Shown one piece after another: positions 37,078 to 46,628 of a DNA stretch of 64,000 nucleotides. This stretch comes from Alcaligenaceae bacterium CGII-47 (lineage in GTDB: Bacteria; Pseudomonadota; Gammaproteobacteria; Burkholderiales; Burkholderiaceae_B), in assembly GCA_019166125.1 (NCBI GenBank), contig JAHTBO010000002.1, positions 312,997 to 376,996 of the forward strand. The letters run 5' to 3'. Position 1 is the stretch's first letter. Each line of letters opens with the position of its first letter. A model generated the notes under the pieces. It was given only the letters and a program-made list of their open reading frames with translations. It was not told the DNA's origin and ran no database searches. A program made the position numbers and the translations under genes.

Positions 37078-37113
37078 ACAAAAGCGGGGCGTATGAATAC
37101 ACCCCGCTTTTGT
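37078..37113 (-). terminator. Terminator of the lipoprotein gene
   Basis: ACAAAAGCGGGG and CCCCGCTTTTGT around a 12-base loop; symmetric, so it also gives a T-rich tail on the minus strand. It lies 25 bases beyond the stop codon at 37138. Confidence 0.75.
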
Positions 37114-37137
37114 CCGAACAAAAAAGGCGCTCAGACC

Positions 37138-37545
37138 TTATTCGGCTTTTTTGGCATCCTTGTCGCCAACCGCATCCTGGATGGCGCTATCTGCCTTGGC
37201 CGCACCTTCCTTGACTGACTCACGAGCACGATTCGCGGCATCTGCCGCATCGTTCTTGAGTTCAGTCGCTTTGTCGCCGATCGTATCAGCCGCCTCACCT
37301 GCCTTTTGTTTAGCTGTTTCAGCGGATTCCTTGAGCTGATCACTCATGGACTGATTCGACCCTGAAGTCGATGTGTCGGGGGACATCGGCGCAGGTGCCG
37401 GCATGGGTGCCGGAGCCGGAGCCGGCGTCGGGGCGACTGGTGCAGGAGTAGGTGCCGGGGCGTCATCGCTCTTGGAGCAAGCTGCCAGCATGCTCATGGA
37501 AGCCAGCGCAGCGGCTAAGGCGAAATATTTACGCGTCTTGTTCAT
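37138..37545 (-). CDS. Small alanine/proline-rich lipoprotein
   Basis: 135 residues. A signal peptide with lipobox LAAC (Cys23) is followed by a proline-alanine tract (residues about 29-55) and an amphipathic helical tail rich in A, K, D and E (ETAKQKAGEAADTIGDKATE), resembling stress-related YtxH/CsbD-like helices. It would be anchored to the inside of the outer membrane. Function unknown. Confidence 0.75.
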   Translation of the reverse strand: MNKTRKYFALAAALASMSMLAACSKSDDAPAPTPAPVAPTPAPAPAPMPAPAPMSPDTSTSGSNQSMSDQLKESAETAKQKAGEAADTIGDKATELKNDAADAANRARESVKEGAAKADSAIQDAVGDKDAKKAE

Positions 37546-37807
37546 GATTGTCCTTGTGAAGGGTCCGCAAACGCATCAAAAATGCGGGTTGGATTCAATG
37601 ACCAGCTCGTTACAACCGGCTTCGTTACAATTCTAGGCGCCACCCGAACAATTTGATTAAAACTAGTGTAAACACTAATTTCAATTATAAAAACCTGTCT
37701 TCTAATTTTCCCTTACATCGTCTACCGCTAAGCGCGTATTGGTCAGCGAACAAATAACTCGACAGACACAAAAGCATACAAAAGACCGCACTGCGTTTCT
37801 GTTGCCA

Positions 37808-37824
37808 TGCACAGCTCTGGTGCA
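37808..37824 (+). promoter_or_regulatory. Probable NtrC (GlnG) binding site
   Basis: TGCACAGCTCTGGTGCA matches TGCACC-N5-GGTGCA at 11 of 12 fixed positions. It lies about 75 bases upstream of the sigma-54 promoter, a normal enhancer distance. Confidence 0.7.
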
Positions 37825-37894
37825 GCATCCGCACCAAAACATCTCATTTTTTCTTCAAACGGTCACTTTCCCAATAAAACGCGGGCTCAAGGAG

Positions 37895-38299
<405 letters not shown>

Positions 38300-38325
38300 G
38301 TCCCTATTTATTCAAGGAGCATGAT

Positions 38326-39555
38326 ATGGACAAAAGCGATCTGGTATGGGTGGCACTGTCTACGCTGCTGGTACTGATGATGACTGTACCGGGCCTGGCC
38401 CTATTTTACGGCGGGCTGGCGCGCCCTAGACATGTACTCTCCGTCCTGAGCCAAGTCCTGGGCACCTGCGCACTCGCCTTGCTGCTCTGGTTTATCTATG
38501 GCTATTCGCTGGCCTTCACAACGGGCTCAGGCGCTATCGGGGGACTATCCCGGCTATTCTTCAGTGGACTCTATGTGCCTGGTGCAACCCCCTCTATGCC
38601 CCTGCAAGGCAGCATACCGGAGCTGGCTTTTGCCGCCTTCCAGGCGACCTTTGCCGGGATTACCTGCGCGCTGATCACCGGGAGCTTTGCTGAACGAGCA
38701 CGATTTGGCGCGGTCATGCTGTTTACCGGGATCTGGTTTACGCTGGCCTACCTGCCTATCGCCCATATGGTCTGGGCGCCTGACGGCTGGTTGTTACAGC
38801 GCGGTGCGCTGGATTTCGCGGGCGGTACCGTTGTACACATCAACGCGGGCGTCGCAGGCCTTGTGTGCGCTTGGCTGATCGGCCCGCGTAGAGGCTACGG
38901 GCGTGAAGCTATGCCTCCTCACAATTTGCCCATGAATTTAAGCGGCGCAGCGCTGCTGTGGGTCGGCTGGTTCGGCTTTAACGCTGGCTCTGCCCTGGCA
39001 ATCAACGACATCGCTATCCTGGCGTTTATCAATACCTTATTGGCGACTGCCGCAGGGATCCTGAGTTGGGCATTGTTTGAGCGCCTCTATAAAGGCAAGG
39101 CATCGCTGCTGGGCGCTACCTCGGGGGCCATCGCCGGTCTGGTGGGCATCACACCTGCTGCGGGTTTCGTCGCACCAGGCGCAGCCGTGTTGATTGGCTT
39201 ACTCACCGCCATCGCATGCCTGCTGGGCGTCAACCAACTCAAGCGCTGCCTGCATGCTGACGACGCCTTTGATGTATTCAGCATACACGGCATAGGCGGC
39301 ATAAGCGGCGCGATCCTCACAGGTGTCTTTAATTCTGGCAGCCTGGGTGGACGTGGTGCACCAGGGCTGATCGCTTTGCTTACTCAGACTTGGCGCCAGT
39401 TCGAAGGCGTCATCATCACGATATTATGGTCGGGGCTTGCTGCCTGGATCGCCTATCTCATCGCCAACAAGGTCATGCGTATGCGTAGCTCAGTCGAGGA
39501 CGAACAACGCGGCCTGGATCAGGCCGACCATGGCGAGACGGCCTACCAACGTTAA
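38326..39555 (+). CDS. amtB: Ammonium transporter
   Basis: 409 residues, eleven membrane helices. PGLALFYGGLARPRHVLS at the start, twin histidines in VVHINAGVAGL and SIHGIGGISGA, and GWFGFNAGSAL are Amt/Rh features. It follows glnK after 26 bases. Its stop overlaps the stop of the convergent ptsI by 4 bases. Confidence 0.95.
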   Translation: MDKSDLVWVALSTLLVLMMTVPGLALFYGGLARPRHVLSVLSQVLGTCALALLLWFIYGYSLAFTTGSGAIGGLSRLFFSGLYVPGATPSMPLQGSIPELAFAAFQATFAGITCALITGSFAERARFGAVMLFTGIWFTLAYLPIAHMVWAPDGWLLQRGALDFAGGTVVHINAGVAGLVCAWLIGPRRGYGREAMPPHNLPMNLSGAALLWVGWFGFNAGSALAINDIAILAFINTLLATAAGILSWALFERLYKGKASLLGATSGAIAGLVGITPAAGFVAPGAAVLIGLLTAIACLLGVNQLKRCLHADDAFDVFSIHGIGGISGAILTGVFNSGSLGGRGAPGLIALLTQTWRQFEGVIITILWSGLAAWIAYLIANKVMRMRSSVEDEQRGLDQADHGETAYQR

Positions 39556-41306
39556 GCTGACAAGGACACCAAGTCGATACGCTCAGCCCGATTCAGGGCT
39601 GAGGCCACCTTGACACGCAGGGCGTTCGAGTGGGCTTGGCGGATTTCCTTTTTAACGTCCAGCAGTTGCTGCGGATGCATGGAAAACCCAGTTAAACCAA
39701 GCCCGAGCAGCATCCGTGTCACCCGAGCATCACCCGCCATTTCTCCGCACACCGATACCGGCTTACCCACGCGCTCACCTGCGTTGATGGTATGGGCAAT
39801 CAAACGCAATACGGCTGGATGCATCGGATCATACATATCAGAGACATCCTTATCACCACGATCGATTGCCAGCACATACTGGATCAGATCATTCGTGCCG
39901 ATCGAGAGAAAATCGAGTTGCTCGGCAAAGGGTTCGATCGCGATTGCCATGGCGGGTATCTCGACCATGGCGCCTAACAGGATATTGCGCGCATAAGGTA
40001 TGCCGCTGGACTCCAAATCGGCGCAAGCACGATCAATGGCCTGACGCACTGCGTCGATCTCATGCATCTGTGAGATCATTGGAATGAGGATACGAATCTC
40101 GCCGTGCAACGATGCGCGCAGCAAGGCGCGTAACTGTGTATGGAAAATATCCGGATTAGCCAGGCAGTAACGGATCGCGCGCAAGCCCAATGCCGGATTG
40201 GCGGCGACCGTCACCTCACCATCCAATGTCTTATCAGCACCCAGATCCAAGGTACGGATCGTCACTGGCCGCCCTGCCATGGTGCGCACCACAAAGGAAT
40301 AGGCCTCATATTGCTCATCTTCGGTCGGCAGAGTCGAGCGGCCCATAAATAAGAACTCGCTACGAAACAAGCCGATGCCATCAGCGCCAGCTGCCAAAGC
40401 AGCCACGGCTTCCTCCGGCAATTCAATATTGGCCTCCAGGCGGATCAAAATGCCGTCGAGGGTCATCGCCGGTGCATCGCGTAACATGGCCAACTCAGCG
40501 CGCTCGTCTTGGTAGGCCATCTGGCGCAGACGATATTCACGTAATATTTGTTCGGACGGATTGATCAGCACCACACCATTGAAGCCATCGACGATCAACT
40601 GGTCTGCGTCACGTACCAAATGGCGAACATGCCCCATACCCACGACGGCAGGCACATTCATACTACGTGCCACAATCGCAGTATGAGAGGTTGGCCCGCC
40701 TAGATCGGTCAGGAATGCTCCGAACTTACCTCCCCGCAAACGCATCATGTCAGGAGGAGAAATATCACGCGCGACGACAATCAGGCTGTCCTCGGTATCA
40801 ACAGCATCCAAATTAGGCAACCAGTTCGTTGTGCCTGACAGCACCCGCAACACGCGTTCGATGACCTGGCGTACATCTGCGCCCCGTTCACGCAAATAGT
40901 CATCCTCCATCATAGAGAACTGCTCGGCAAGAAGCTGACCCTGTGTCGCTAGGGCCCATTCGGCGTTGTATTGTCGCTCGGCAATCACACTACAGACCTG
41001 CTGGATAAGCATCGGGTCATCTAACAACATGCTATGCACATTGAGCAATGCTGCTAATTCCCGAGGGGCATCCGCAGGCAGACTGGCTGCCATCTGCAGT
41101 AGGTCATCACGCGCAGCAGTCATTGCGCTGATCAGACGCTCGCTCTCGGCAGCAATATCCTCGAATGCCACCCGGTAATGGGCCACCTCCAAGGCTGCCG
41201 CACTCATCACGACAGCCCGACCGATGGCATAGCCTTTAACGACACCCTGACCGTACATACACAGTGTGGATGAAAAAGCAGCCATTTCGGGGTCAGAGGC
41301 AGTCAT
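39552..41306 (-). CDS. ptsI: Phosphoenolpyruvate-protein phosphotransferase (enzyme I)
   Basis: 584 residues. The phospho-histidine is in GGPTSHTAIVARSMNVPAVVG; the PEP-binding barrel has GLFRSEFLFMGR, IRTLDLGADKT and CGEMAGDA. It phosphorylates HPr from PEP. The gene lies 33 bases after ptsH. No sugar-specific EIIB/EIIC gene is nearby, so the chain is probably regulatory. Confidence 0.95.
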   Translation of the reverse strand: MTASDPEMAAFSSTLCMYGQGVVKGYAIGRAVVMSAAALEVAHYRVAFEDIAAESERLISAMTAARDDLLQMAASLPADAPRELAALLNVHSMLLDDPMLIQQVCSVIAERQYNAEWALATQGQLLAEQFSMMEDDYLRERGADVRQVIERVLRVLSGTTNWLPNLDAVDTEDSLIVVARDISPPDMMRLRGGKFGAFLTDLGGPTSHTAIVARSMNVPAVVGMGHVRHLVRDADQLIVDGFNGVVLINPSEQILREYRLRQMAYQDERAELAMLRDAPAMTLDGILIRLEANIELPEEAVAALAAGADGIGLFRSEFLFMGRSTLPTEDEQYEAYSFVVRTMAGRPVTIRTLDLGADKTLDGEVTVAANPALGLRAIRYCLANPDIFHTQLRALLRASLHGEIRILIPMISQMHEIDAVRQAIDRACADLESSGIPYARNILLGAMVEIPAMAIAIEPFAEQLDFLSIGTNDLIQYVLAIDRGDKDVSDMYDPMHPAVLRLIAHTINAGERVGKPVSVCGEMAGDARVTRMLLGLGLTGFSMHPQQLLDVKKEIRQAHSNALRVKVASALNRAERIDLVSLSA

Positions 41307-41339
41307 AGGAGATCAAGGAATAATTCCGGAGCATCGCAC

Positions 41340-41609
41340 CTATTCACGTTCGCCAAACTTGCTCTCGAACAGCATTTGTATATCCTGCAAGGCCTGATCC
41401 TCGTCTTCACCTAGCGCATCCACCTTGACTGTTACACCCAGGCCGGCCGCCAGCATCATCACGCCCATAATGCTCTTGGCGTTAACACGCTGGGCACCCC
41501 TTGCGATGTAGATATCGCTCTGAAAGCGGCTTGCAAGCTGCGTGAGCTTAGCAGCGGCACGCGCATGTAGGCCGAGCTTATTCGAGATGAGCAGATCAAT
41601 GGACGGCAT
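41340..41609 (-). CDS. ptsH: Phosphocarrier protein HPr
   Basis: 89 residues; His15 in NKLGLHARAAAKL and Ser46-region NAKSIMGVMML. It passes phosphate between enzyme I and the EIIA protein encoded just upstream. Confidence 0.95.
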   Translation of the reverse strand: MPSIDLLISNKLGLHARAAAKLTQLASRFQSDIYIARGAQRVNAKSIMGVMMLAAGLGVTVKVDALGEDEDQALQDIQMLFESKFGERE

Positions 41610-41632
41610 GAATGTGTATCCTCGCTAAAAAC

Positions 41633-42040
41633 CTAGCTACAGGGCTGATCCGCATTGACGATACCGCGCAATGCCCCCAAACGCACATCCTCGCTCAAGC
41701 GCTCGGGGTTATCCTGCTGGACCGTCAGCGCCTTGAGTACCATACAGACGTTCGTACCCGTGAGCATATGCCCCACCACGCCCTGCGTCGCTACCTGGCG
41801 CAGGGCCTCGGCTGCAATATTGAATGGCGTCGCACCATATAAATCACATAATATCAGCACCGACTGCGCAGGATCATCACCTAAAATCTGATCAAGCAAT
41901 CGCTTGACCTCGCGCTCGGGCTGTACATCAGGGGCCACGTCAAAAACCACCAAGTCTGGCGAATGGCCCAATACATGTTGTGCACACTTGGCAAATGCCG
42001 CACCTAGTGGCTCATGCATGACCAAAACGATTCGCGTCAT
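41633..42040 (-). CDS. PTS EIIA component, mannose family
   Basis: 135 residues with His9 in IVLVMHEPLG and LCDLYGATPFN, as in EIIA-Man. Betaproteobacteria commonly have only EI, HPr and this EIIA, a chain thought to act in signalling (for example on HPr kinase or storage polymers) rather than in sugar uptake. It overlaps gshB by 4 bases (ATGA). Confidence 0.88.
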   Translation of the reverse strand: MTRIVLVMHEPLGAAFAKCAQHVLGHSPDLVVFDVAPDVQPEREVKRLLDQILGDDPAQSVLILCDLYGATPFNIAAEALRQVATQGVVGHMLTGTNVCMVLKALTVQQDNPERLSEDVRLGALRGIVNADQPCS

Positions 42041-42996
42041 GTCTGCACCGCGTGCTCGAGTGCGGCGACAAAACGTGCCGCCACATCAAAGCCGGTCTGT
42101 TCGGTGATCTCGACAAAGCAGGTCGGACTGGTGACGTTGATCTCGGTAACATAGTCCCCAATCACGTCCAGCCCAATCAACAACACACCGCGCGCTGCCA
42201 AACATGGGCCAATCGCCTGCGCCAGCGCGCGATCGTGCTCAGTTAGCGCCTGCGCCACACCACGCCCACCAGCCGCCAAATTACCCCGTGTTTCACCATG
42301 CAGTGGTACCCTTGCCAACGCGTAGGGGACCGGTTCACCGCCGATAATCAAAATACGTTTATCACCATCAACGATCTCGGGGATATAGCGCTGCGCCATG
42401 ATCGTGCGTGAACCCAGCTCGGTGAGCGTCTCGAGGATTGAGCCCAGATTTGGTTCAATCGCCTGTAAGCGAAATATCCCGGCCCCCCCCATTCCATCTA
42501 GCGGTTTGACGATAACATCGCCAAATGCCTCGTGAAAGGCACGCAAGCGCTGCATATCCCGCGTCACCAAGGTAGGGGCCGTGAACTGCGCAAATTCAGT
42601 AATCGCAAGCTTTTCGGGGTGATTACGGATGCCCAGGCCTGAGTTAAAAACGCGTGCGCCCTGAGCCTGCGCATAATCAAACAAATGCGTGGCGTAGACA
42701 TATTCCATATCAAACGGTGGGTCCTTGCGCATCAATACCGCATCGAAGCCCGAGAGCACCGTGTCCTGCGCCCCACTATCTGCAAGCCACCAGTCGTGAC
42801 CGTGCCAATCTGCCCCATCGCGCAAATGAATTCGCGTGGCTGCAGCCTTGACAATCCCCTGATCGATGAATAGATCACCCATCAATGCAATGCTCAAGCC
42901 ATGCCCTTGCGCGACCAGGCTGCGCATGATCGCCACCGACGAGTCCTTATAGGCCTTGAGTGTCGGGAGCGGATCGATGACAAATAATACGTGCAT
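42037..42996 (-). CDS. gshB: Glutathione synthetase
   Basis: 319 residues from the ATG at 42996 (MHVLFVIDPLPTLKAYKDSS); the frame extends further, but the family starts here. ATP-grasp features: VRKDPPFDMEY-type motif LMRKDPPFDMEYVYATH, VIVKPLDGMGGAGIFR, and EINVTSPTCFVEI near the end. Joins gamma-glutamylcysteine and glycine. First gene of a gshB-EIIA-ptsH-ptsI run. Confidence 0.96.
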   Translation of the reverse strand: MHVLFVIDPLPTLKAYKDSSVAIMRSLVAQGHGLSIALMGDLFIDQGIVKAAATRIHLRDGADWHGHDWWLADSGAQDTVLSGFDAVLMRKDPPFDMEYVYATHLFDYAQAQGARVFNSGLGIRNHPEKLAITEFAQFTAPTLVTRDMQRLRAFHEAFGDVIVKPLDGMGGAGIFRLQAIEPNLGSILETLTELGSRTIMAQRYIPEIVDGDKRILIIGGEPVPYALARVPLHGETRGNLAAGGRGVAQALTEHDRALAQAIGPCLAARGVLLIGLDVIGDYVTEINVTSPTCFVEITEQTGFDVAARFVAALEHAVQT

Positions 42997-43050
42997 CAGA
43001 AACCTCAGAGAGCCCACCCAGCCAACAAGCCAGGCGCCAAAACCATTACA

Positions 43051-43599
43051 TCAGACGGCCTCGCCCTGTTTACCCGGCACCGCCTTTTTTCGAGGGGCCA
43101 GCACCATCACCATCTGACGCCCTTCAAGCTTAGGCATGGCCTCGACCTGACACAACTCGCCCAGATCATCTCGCACGCGCTCTAAAACCCGCATCCCCAA
43201 TTCCTGATGCGCCATTTCGCGCCCGCGAAACCGCAAAGTAACCTTGGCCTTGTCGCCATCCTCAATAAACCGCCGTAAATTACGCAGCTTGACTTGATAG
43301 TCGCCCTCATCCGTGCCTGGGCGGAACTTGACTTCCTTGACCTGGATGACTTTCTGCTTGGAACGGGCTTCTTGTTGGCGCTTTTGCTCTTGGTATTTAA
43401 ATTTGCCGTAATCCATCAACCGGCAAACCGGCGGCACCGCTGTTGGTGCGATCTCGACCAGATCAACTTCGTTTTGCTCAGCTAGCGCCAAAGCCTCGGT
43501 GGCTGAGACGATTCCAAGCTGTTCGCCATCCACGCCAATCAGGCGCACCTCGTGGACGCGGATTTCACTATTGGTGCGGTGTTTTTTTTCGGTTGCGAT
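43051..43599 (-). CDS. infC: Translation initiation factor IF-3, ATC start
   Basis: 182 residues when started at the ATC at 43599, preceded by AGGAG 8 bases upstream: (I/M)[19 protein letters not shown]. The rare AUU/AUC start is the known device by which IF-3 limits its own synthesis. The N-domain has [15 protein letters not shown]-type [18 protein letters not shown] and the C-domain [17 protein letters not shown]. It follows thrS after 27 bases, but rpmI, normally next, is not adjacent. Confidence 0.95.
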   Translation of the reverse strand: MATEKKHRTNSEIRVHEVRLIGVDGEQLGIVSATEALALAEQNEVDLVEIAPTAVPPVCRLMDYGKFKYQEQKRQQEARSKQKVIQVKEVKFRPGTDEGDYQVKLRNLRRFIEDGDKAKVTLRFRGREMAHQELGMRVLERVRDDLGELCQVEAMPKLEGRQMVMVLAPRKKAVPGKQGEAV

Positions 43600-43626
43600 G
43601 TCTAAAGCTCCTATTAAATTAAATAA

Positions 43627-45570
43627 TCAGTCTGCGACGGCTTGGCCGTTATTACGGGTATCAATATCGTGACGCAATCGGGCGGCAAAGTCGACCAAAG
43701 GGCTCACCCCCAGGTCCAGATTACCCCGTCCACGTACCGATACTGCGCCTGACTCCCGCTCTTTATCGCCTACGACAAGAATATACGGGACTTTTTGCAT
43801 ACTGTGCTCACGGATTTTACGGGTGATTTTTTCCCCACGCAAATCCGAAACGACTCTAAAGCCTTGTTTTTTCAAGCTTCGAGTGACTTCGTCTGCATAT
43901 TGTGCAGAACTATCAGAAATACAGCACACCACTGCGTGCTGGGGCGCCAGCCAAACAGGCAAGGCACCCGCGTGATTTTCGATCAACATACCGATGAAGC
44001 GCTCGAACGAACCCAGTATCGCACGATGCAACATCACTGGCGCACGGCGCTGATCCTGTGCATCAACGTACTCGGCGCCCAAACGTATCGGCATGGAAAA
44101 ATCAACCTGTATCGTGCCACACTGCCAGGGACGACCAATTGCATCCCGCAAGGTGTATTCGATCTTCGGGCCATAAAAAGCGCCCTCGCCTACCGACACC
44201 TCGTATTCGCAATTTGCCAAATCCAGGCTCTCCATCAGGGCCTGCTCGGCCTTGTCCCAGACCTCATCCGAGCCAATACGCTTATCGGGGCGTGTCGCCA
44301 CCTTATAGAGAATCTCGGTAAAGCCGAAATCAGCATAGACATCCTGCAACAGCTTGGTGAACGCTGCGCACTCGTCTTGTAGCTGGTCCTCAGTACAAAA
44401 AATATGCCCATCGTCTTGGGTAAACCCACGCACGCGCATCATGCCGTGCAAGGACCCCGAGGGCTCGTTACGGTGGCACTGACCAAATTCGCCATAACGC
44501 AGCGGCAGTTCACGGTAAGAGTGCAGGCCAGCATTAAATATCTGCACATGGCCCGGGCAGTTCATGGGTTTGAGTCCGTAGACGCGATTCTCGGACTCTG
44601 TGGTGAACATGTTCTCTTTGTAGTTGTCCCAATGGCCGGTTTTCTTCCAGAGAGACAAATCCAAAATTTGAGGCGCCTTGACCTCTTGGTAGCCATTGTC
44701 CACATAAACCTGGCGCATGTATTGTTCAACCTGCTGCCAGATCGTCCAGCCCTTGGGGTGCCAGAAGATCAGCCCCGGCGCCTCGTCCTGAAAATGGAAT
44801 AGATCCAGTTCGCGGCCAATACGCCGGTGATCCCGGCGCTCAGCCTCCTCGAGCATGTGTAAGTAGGCGGCCTGATCCTCTTTACGAGCCCAGGCAGTGC
44901 CATAGATGCGCTGCAGCATCTCATTGTTGCTGTTGCCACGCCAGTACGCACCCGCGACCTTCATGAGCTTGAAGACTTTCAAGCGCCCGGTGGATGGCAC
45001 ATGAGGCCCGCGACACAGGTCGATAAAATCACCTTCACGGTACAGACTGATTTTATCGGTGGTCGGTATCGCGGCAATGATCTCGGCCTTATAGTGCTCG
45101 CCGATACGTTTAAAAAACTCGACGGCCTCGTCCCGATCCCATTCCTCACGCGTGATGACTTCATCCTTGCGTGCCAATTCAGCCATCTTTTTTTCGATAG
45201 CCTCCAAATCCTCGGGAGTAAAGGGACGCTTGTAGGAGAAGTCGTAATAAAAGCCGTTTTCAATCACCGGGCCAATCGTGACCTGAGCATCGGGAAATAA
45301 GGATTTCACCGCATAGGCCAATAAATGCGCCATGGAATGGCGAATCATATCCAAGCCGTCCGGGTCCTTGTCGGTCACAATCGCCAGTTGAGCATCCTGC
45401 TTGATGATATGGCTCGTGTCGACCAGACGTGCAGGCTGTCCGTCCACCGTAATACGTCCGCCCAGCGCGGCACGCGCAAGGCCTGTGCCGATCGACTGCG
45501 CAACATCATGTACCGAAACAGGATTTTCGAACTCACGAAGTGAGCCATCGGGCAAACTGATACGAACCAT
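43627..45570 (-). CDS. thrS: Threonyl-tRNA synthetase
   Basis: 647 residues. Order: TGS domain (about 1-62), editing domain with [12 protein letters not shown] and the later zinc-like residues, class II core with [30 protein letters not shown] (motif 2) and [15 protein letters not shown] (motif 3), then anticodon-binding domain. Full length. Start of the thrS-infC part of the once longer operon. Confidence 0.97.
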   Translation of the reverse strand: MVRISLPDGSLREFENPVSVHDVAQSIGTGLARAALGGRITVDGQPARLVDTSHIIKQDAQLAIVTDKDPDGLDMIRHSMAHLLAYAVKSLFPDAQVTIGPVIENGFYYDFSYKRPFTPEDLEAIEKKMAELARKDEVITREEWDRDEAVEFFKRIGEHYKAEIIAAIPTTDKISLYREGDFIDLCRGPHVPSTGRLKVFKLMKVAGAYWRGNSNNEMLQRIYGTAWARKEDQAAYLHMLEEAERRDHRRIGRELDLFHFQDEAPGLIFWHPKGWTIWQQVEQYMRQVYVDNGYQEVKAPQILDLSLWKKTGHWDNYKENMFTTESENRVYGLKPMNCPGHVQIFNAGLHSYRELPLRYGEFGQCHRNEPSGSLHGMMRVRGFTQDDGHIFCTEDQLQDECAAFTKLLQDVYADFGFTEILYKVATRPDKRIGSDEVWDKAEQALMESLDLANCEYEVSVGEGAFYGPKIEYTLRDAIGRPWQCGTIQVDFSMPIRLGAEYVDAQDQRRAPVMLHRAILGSFERFIGMLIENHAGALPVWLAPQHAVVCCISDSSAQYADEVTRSLKKQGFRVVSDLRGEKITRKIREHSMQKVPYILVVGDKERESGAVSVRGRGNLDLGVSPLVDFAARLRHDIDTRNNGQAVAD

Positions 45571-45796
45571 ATTGTGTCCTGAAAACGCAAAACGCGGCCT
45601 GCGCCGCGTCTGGAAAACCTAAAACTGCCTTGCAGGGGGAGTGTTGTTTTAGTGTAACATTCGACAGGAATAAACGGTATAAAACATAGACGACAAGCCT
45701 AATTGCCCATCCGCAAATACCCGTGCTGTTGTGAAAACACCCATCATAGGCCGCTTTGACAAAAATTCCGGCATCTGCTTATAATGCTGGTCTTCT

Positions 45797-45873
45797 AGGC
45801 GGTTAGCTCAGTTGGTTAGAGCGCTACGTTGACATCGTAGAGGTCGCTGGTTCGAATCCAGTACTGCCTACCA
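45797..45873 (+). tRNA. tRNA-Val (anticodon GAC)
   Basis: 77 bases including an encoded CCA. Acceptor stem AGGCGGT/ACTGCCT with discriminator A, D-arm with AGCTCAGTTGGTTAGAGC, anticodon stem CTACG-TTGACAT-CGTAG reading GAC, T-loop GGTTCGAATCC. It stands alone on the plus strand between thrS and trpF. Confidence 0.97.
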
Positions 45874-45929
45874 AGACCTTTTATCGCATCGTCCTTCACA
45901 GATCGCGATAAACTGGCATAGCGCCAGCA

Positions 45930-46628
45930 TCAATGCGCGCTCATCGCCTTATCAGCATTGGCCACTGCCTGTACAAACGCACGGATTTTCTCTGGGTTTT
46001 TAATGCCGGGGGCATCCTCGACCCCGCTACTCACATCCACGGCAAAAGGATGAACAGCAGATAGGCTTCCCGGCACATTAGCGACAGATAGTCCACCCGC
46101 CAACACAATTGGTCGAGCATGCTCGCTTGCACGAACCTCGGCCAACAGGCTCTGTTCAAAGGACGTACCACTGCCACCATAGCCGCCGCTGTAGCTATCA
46201 AACAACCAGGCGCTTGCCTGGGCATAGGCCGCGCAATACCGAGCGAGCCCAGAGGCTGAATCCAGGCTGGGCGCCCCAACCCGAAACCCCTTCATATAGC
46301 GCACACCAAAGCTCGCACAGAACGCTGGCGACTCCTCGCCGTGAAACTGCAATAAATCAGGGTTGACCGTATCGATTACCTGCTGGACATACTGCCTGTC
46401 TGGATTGACAAACAAGGCCACAACATCGACGAAAGCAGGCGCAAGCTCGCGTAACGTCCGAGCACGCGACAGATCCATTGAGCGTTTGCTAGGGGGGTAA
46501 AACACCAAACCGATCGCGTCCGCGCCAGCGCGAACTGCTGCGTGCACGTCATCGGCGCGGGTCAAGCCGCATATCTTAATGCGTGTGCGGGCGTAAACCT
46601 GATGGTCCAGCATCGTAGATTTGCTCAT
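45930..46628 (-). CDS. trpF: Phosphoribosylanthranilate isomerase
   Basis: 232 residues; TRIKICGLTRADDVHAAVRA (catalytic Cys), DAIGLVFYPPSKRS, LLQFHGEE, VLAGGLSVANV and AVDVSSGVED are standard TrpF. Tryptophan synthesis. The start shares ATGA with the TRAP permease stop, so it depends on that transcript. trpB and trpA, its usual neighbours in this order, are absent. Confidence 0.93.
   Translation of the reverse strand: MSKSTMLDHQVYARTRIKICGLTRADDVHAAVRAGADAIGLVFYPPSKRSMDLSRARTLRELAPAFVDVVALFVNPDRQYVQQVIDTVNPDLLQFHGEESPAFCASFGVRYMKGFRVGAPSLDSASGLARYCAAYAQASAWLFDSYSGGYGGSGTSFEQSLLAEVRASEHARPIVLAGGLSVANVPGSLSAVHPFAVDVSSGVEDAPGIKNPEKIRAFVQAVANADKAMSAH

Noticed and set aside
36914-37102. Upstream extension of the comM 5' fragment
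   Set aside because: The ATG at 36913 has GGAG and matches the family start; the extension runs into the promoter region.
37819-37837. GGTGC/GCACC inverted repeat as a second NtrC site
   Set aside because: The arms are in the opposite order to the NtrC consensus.
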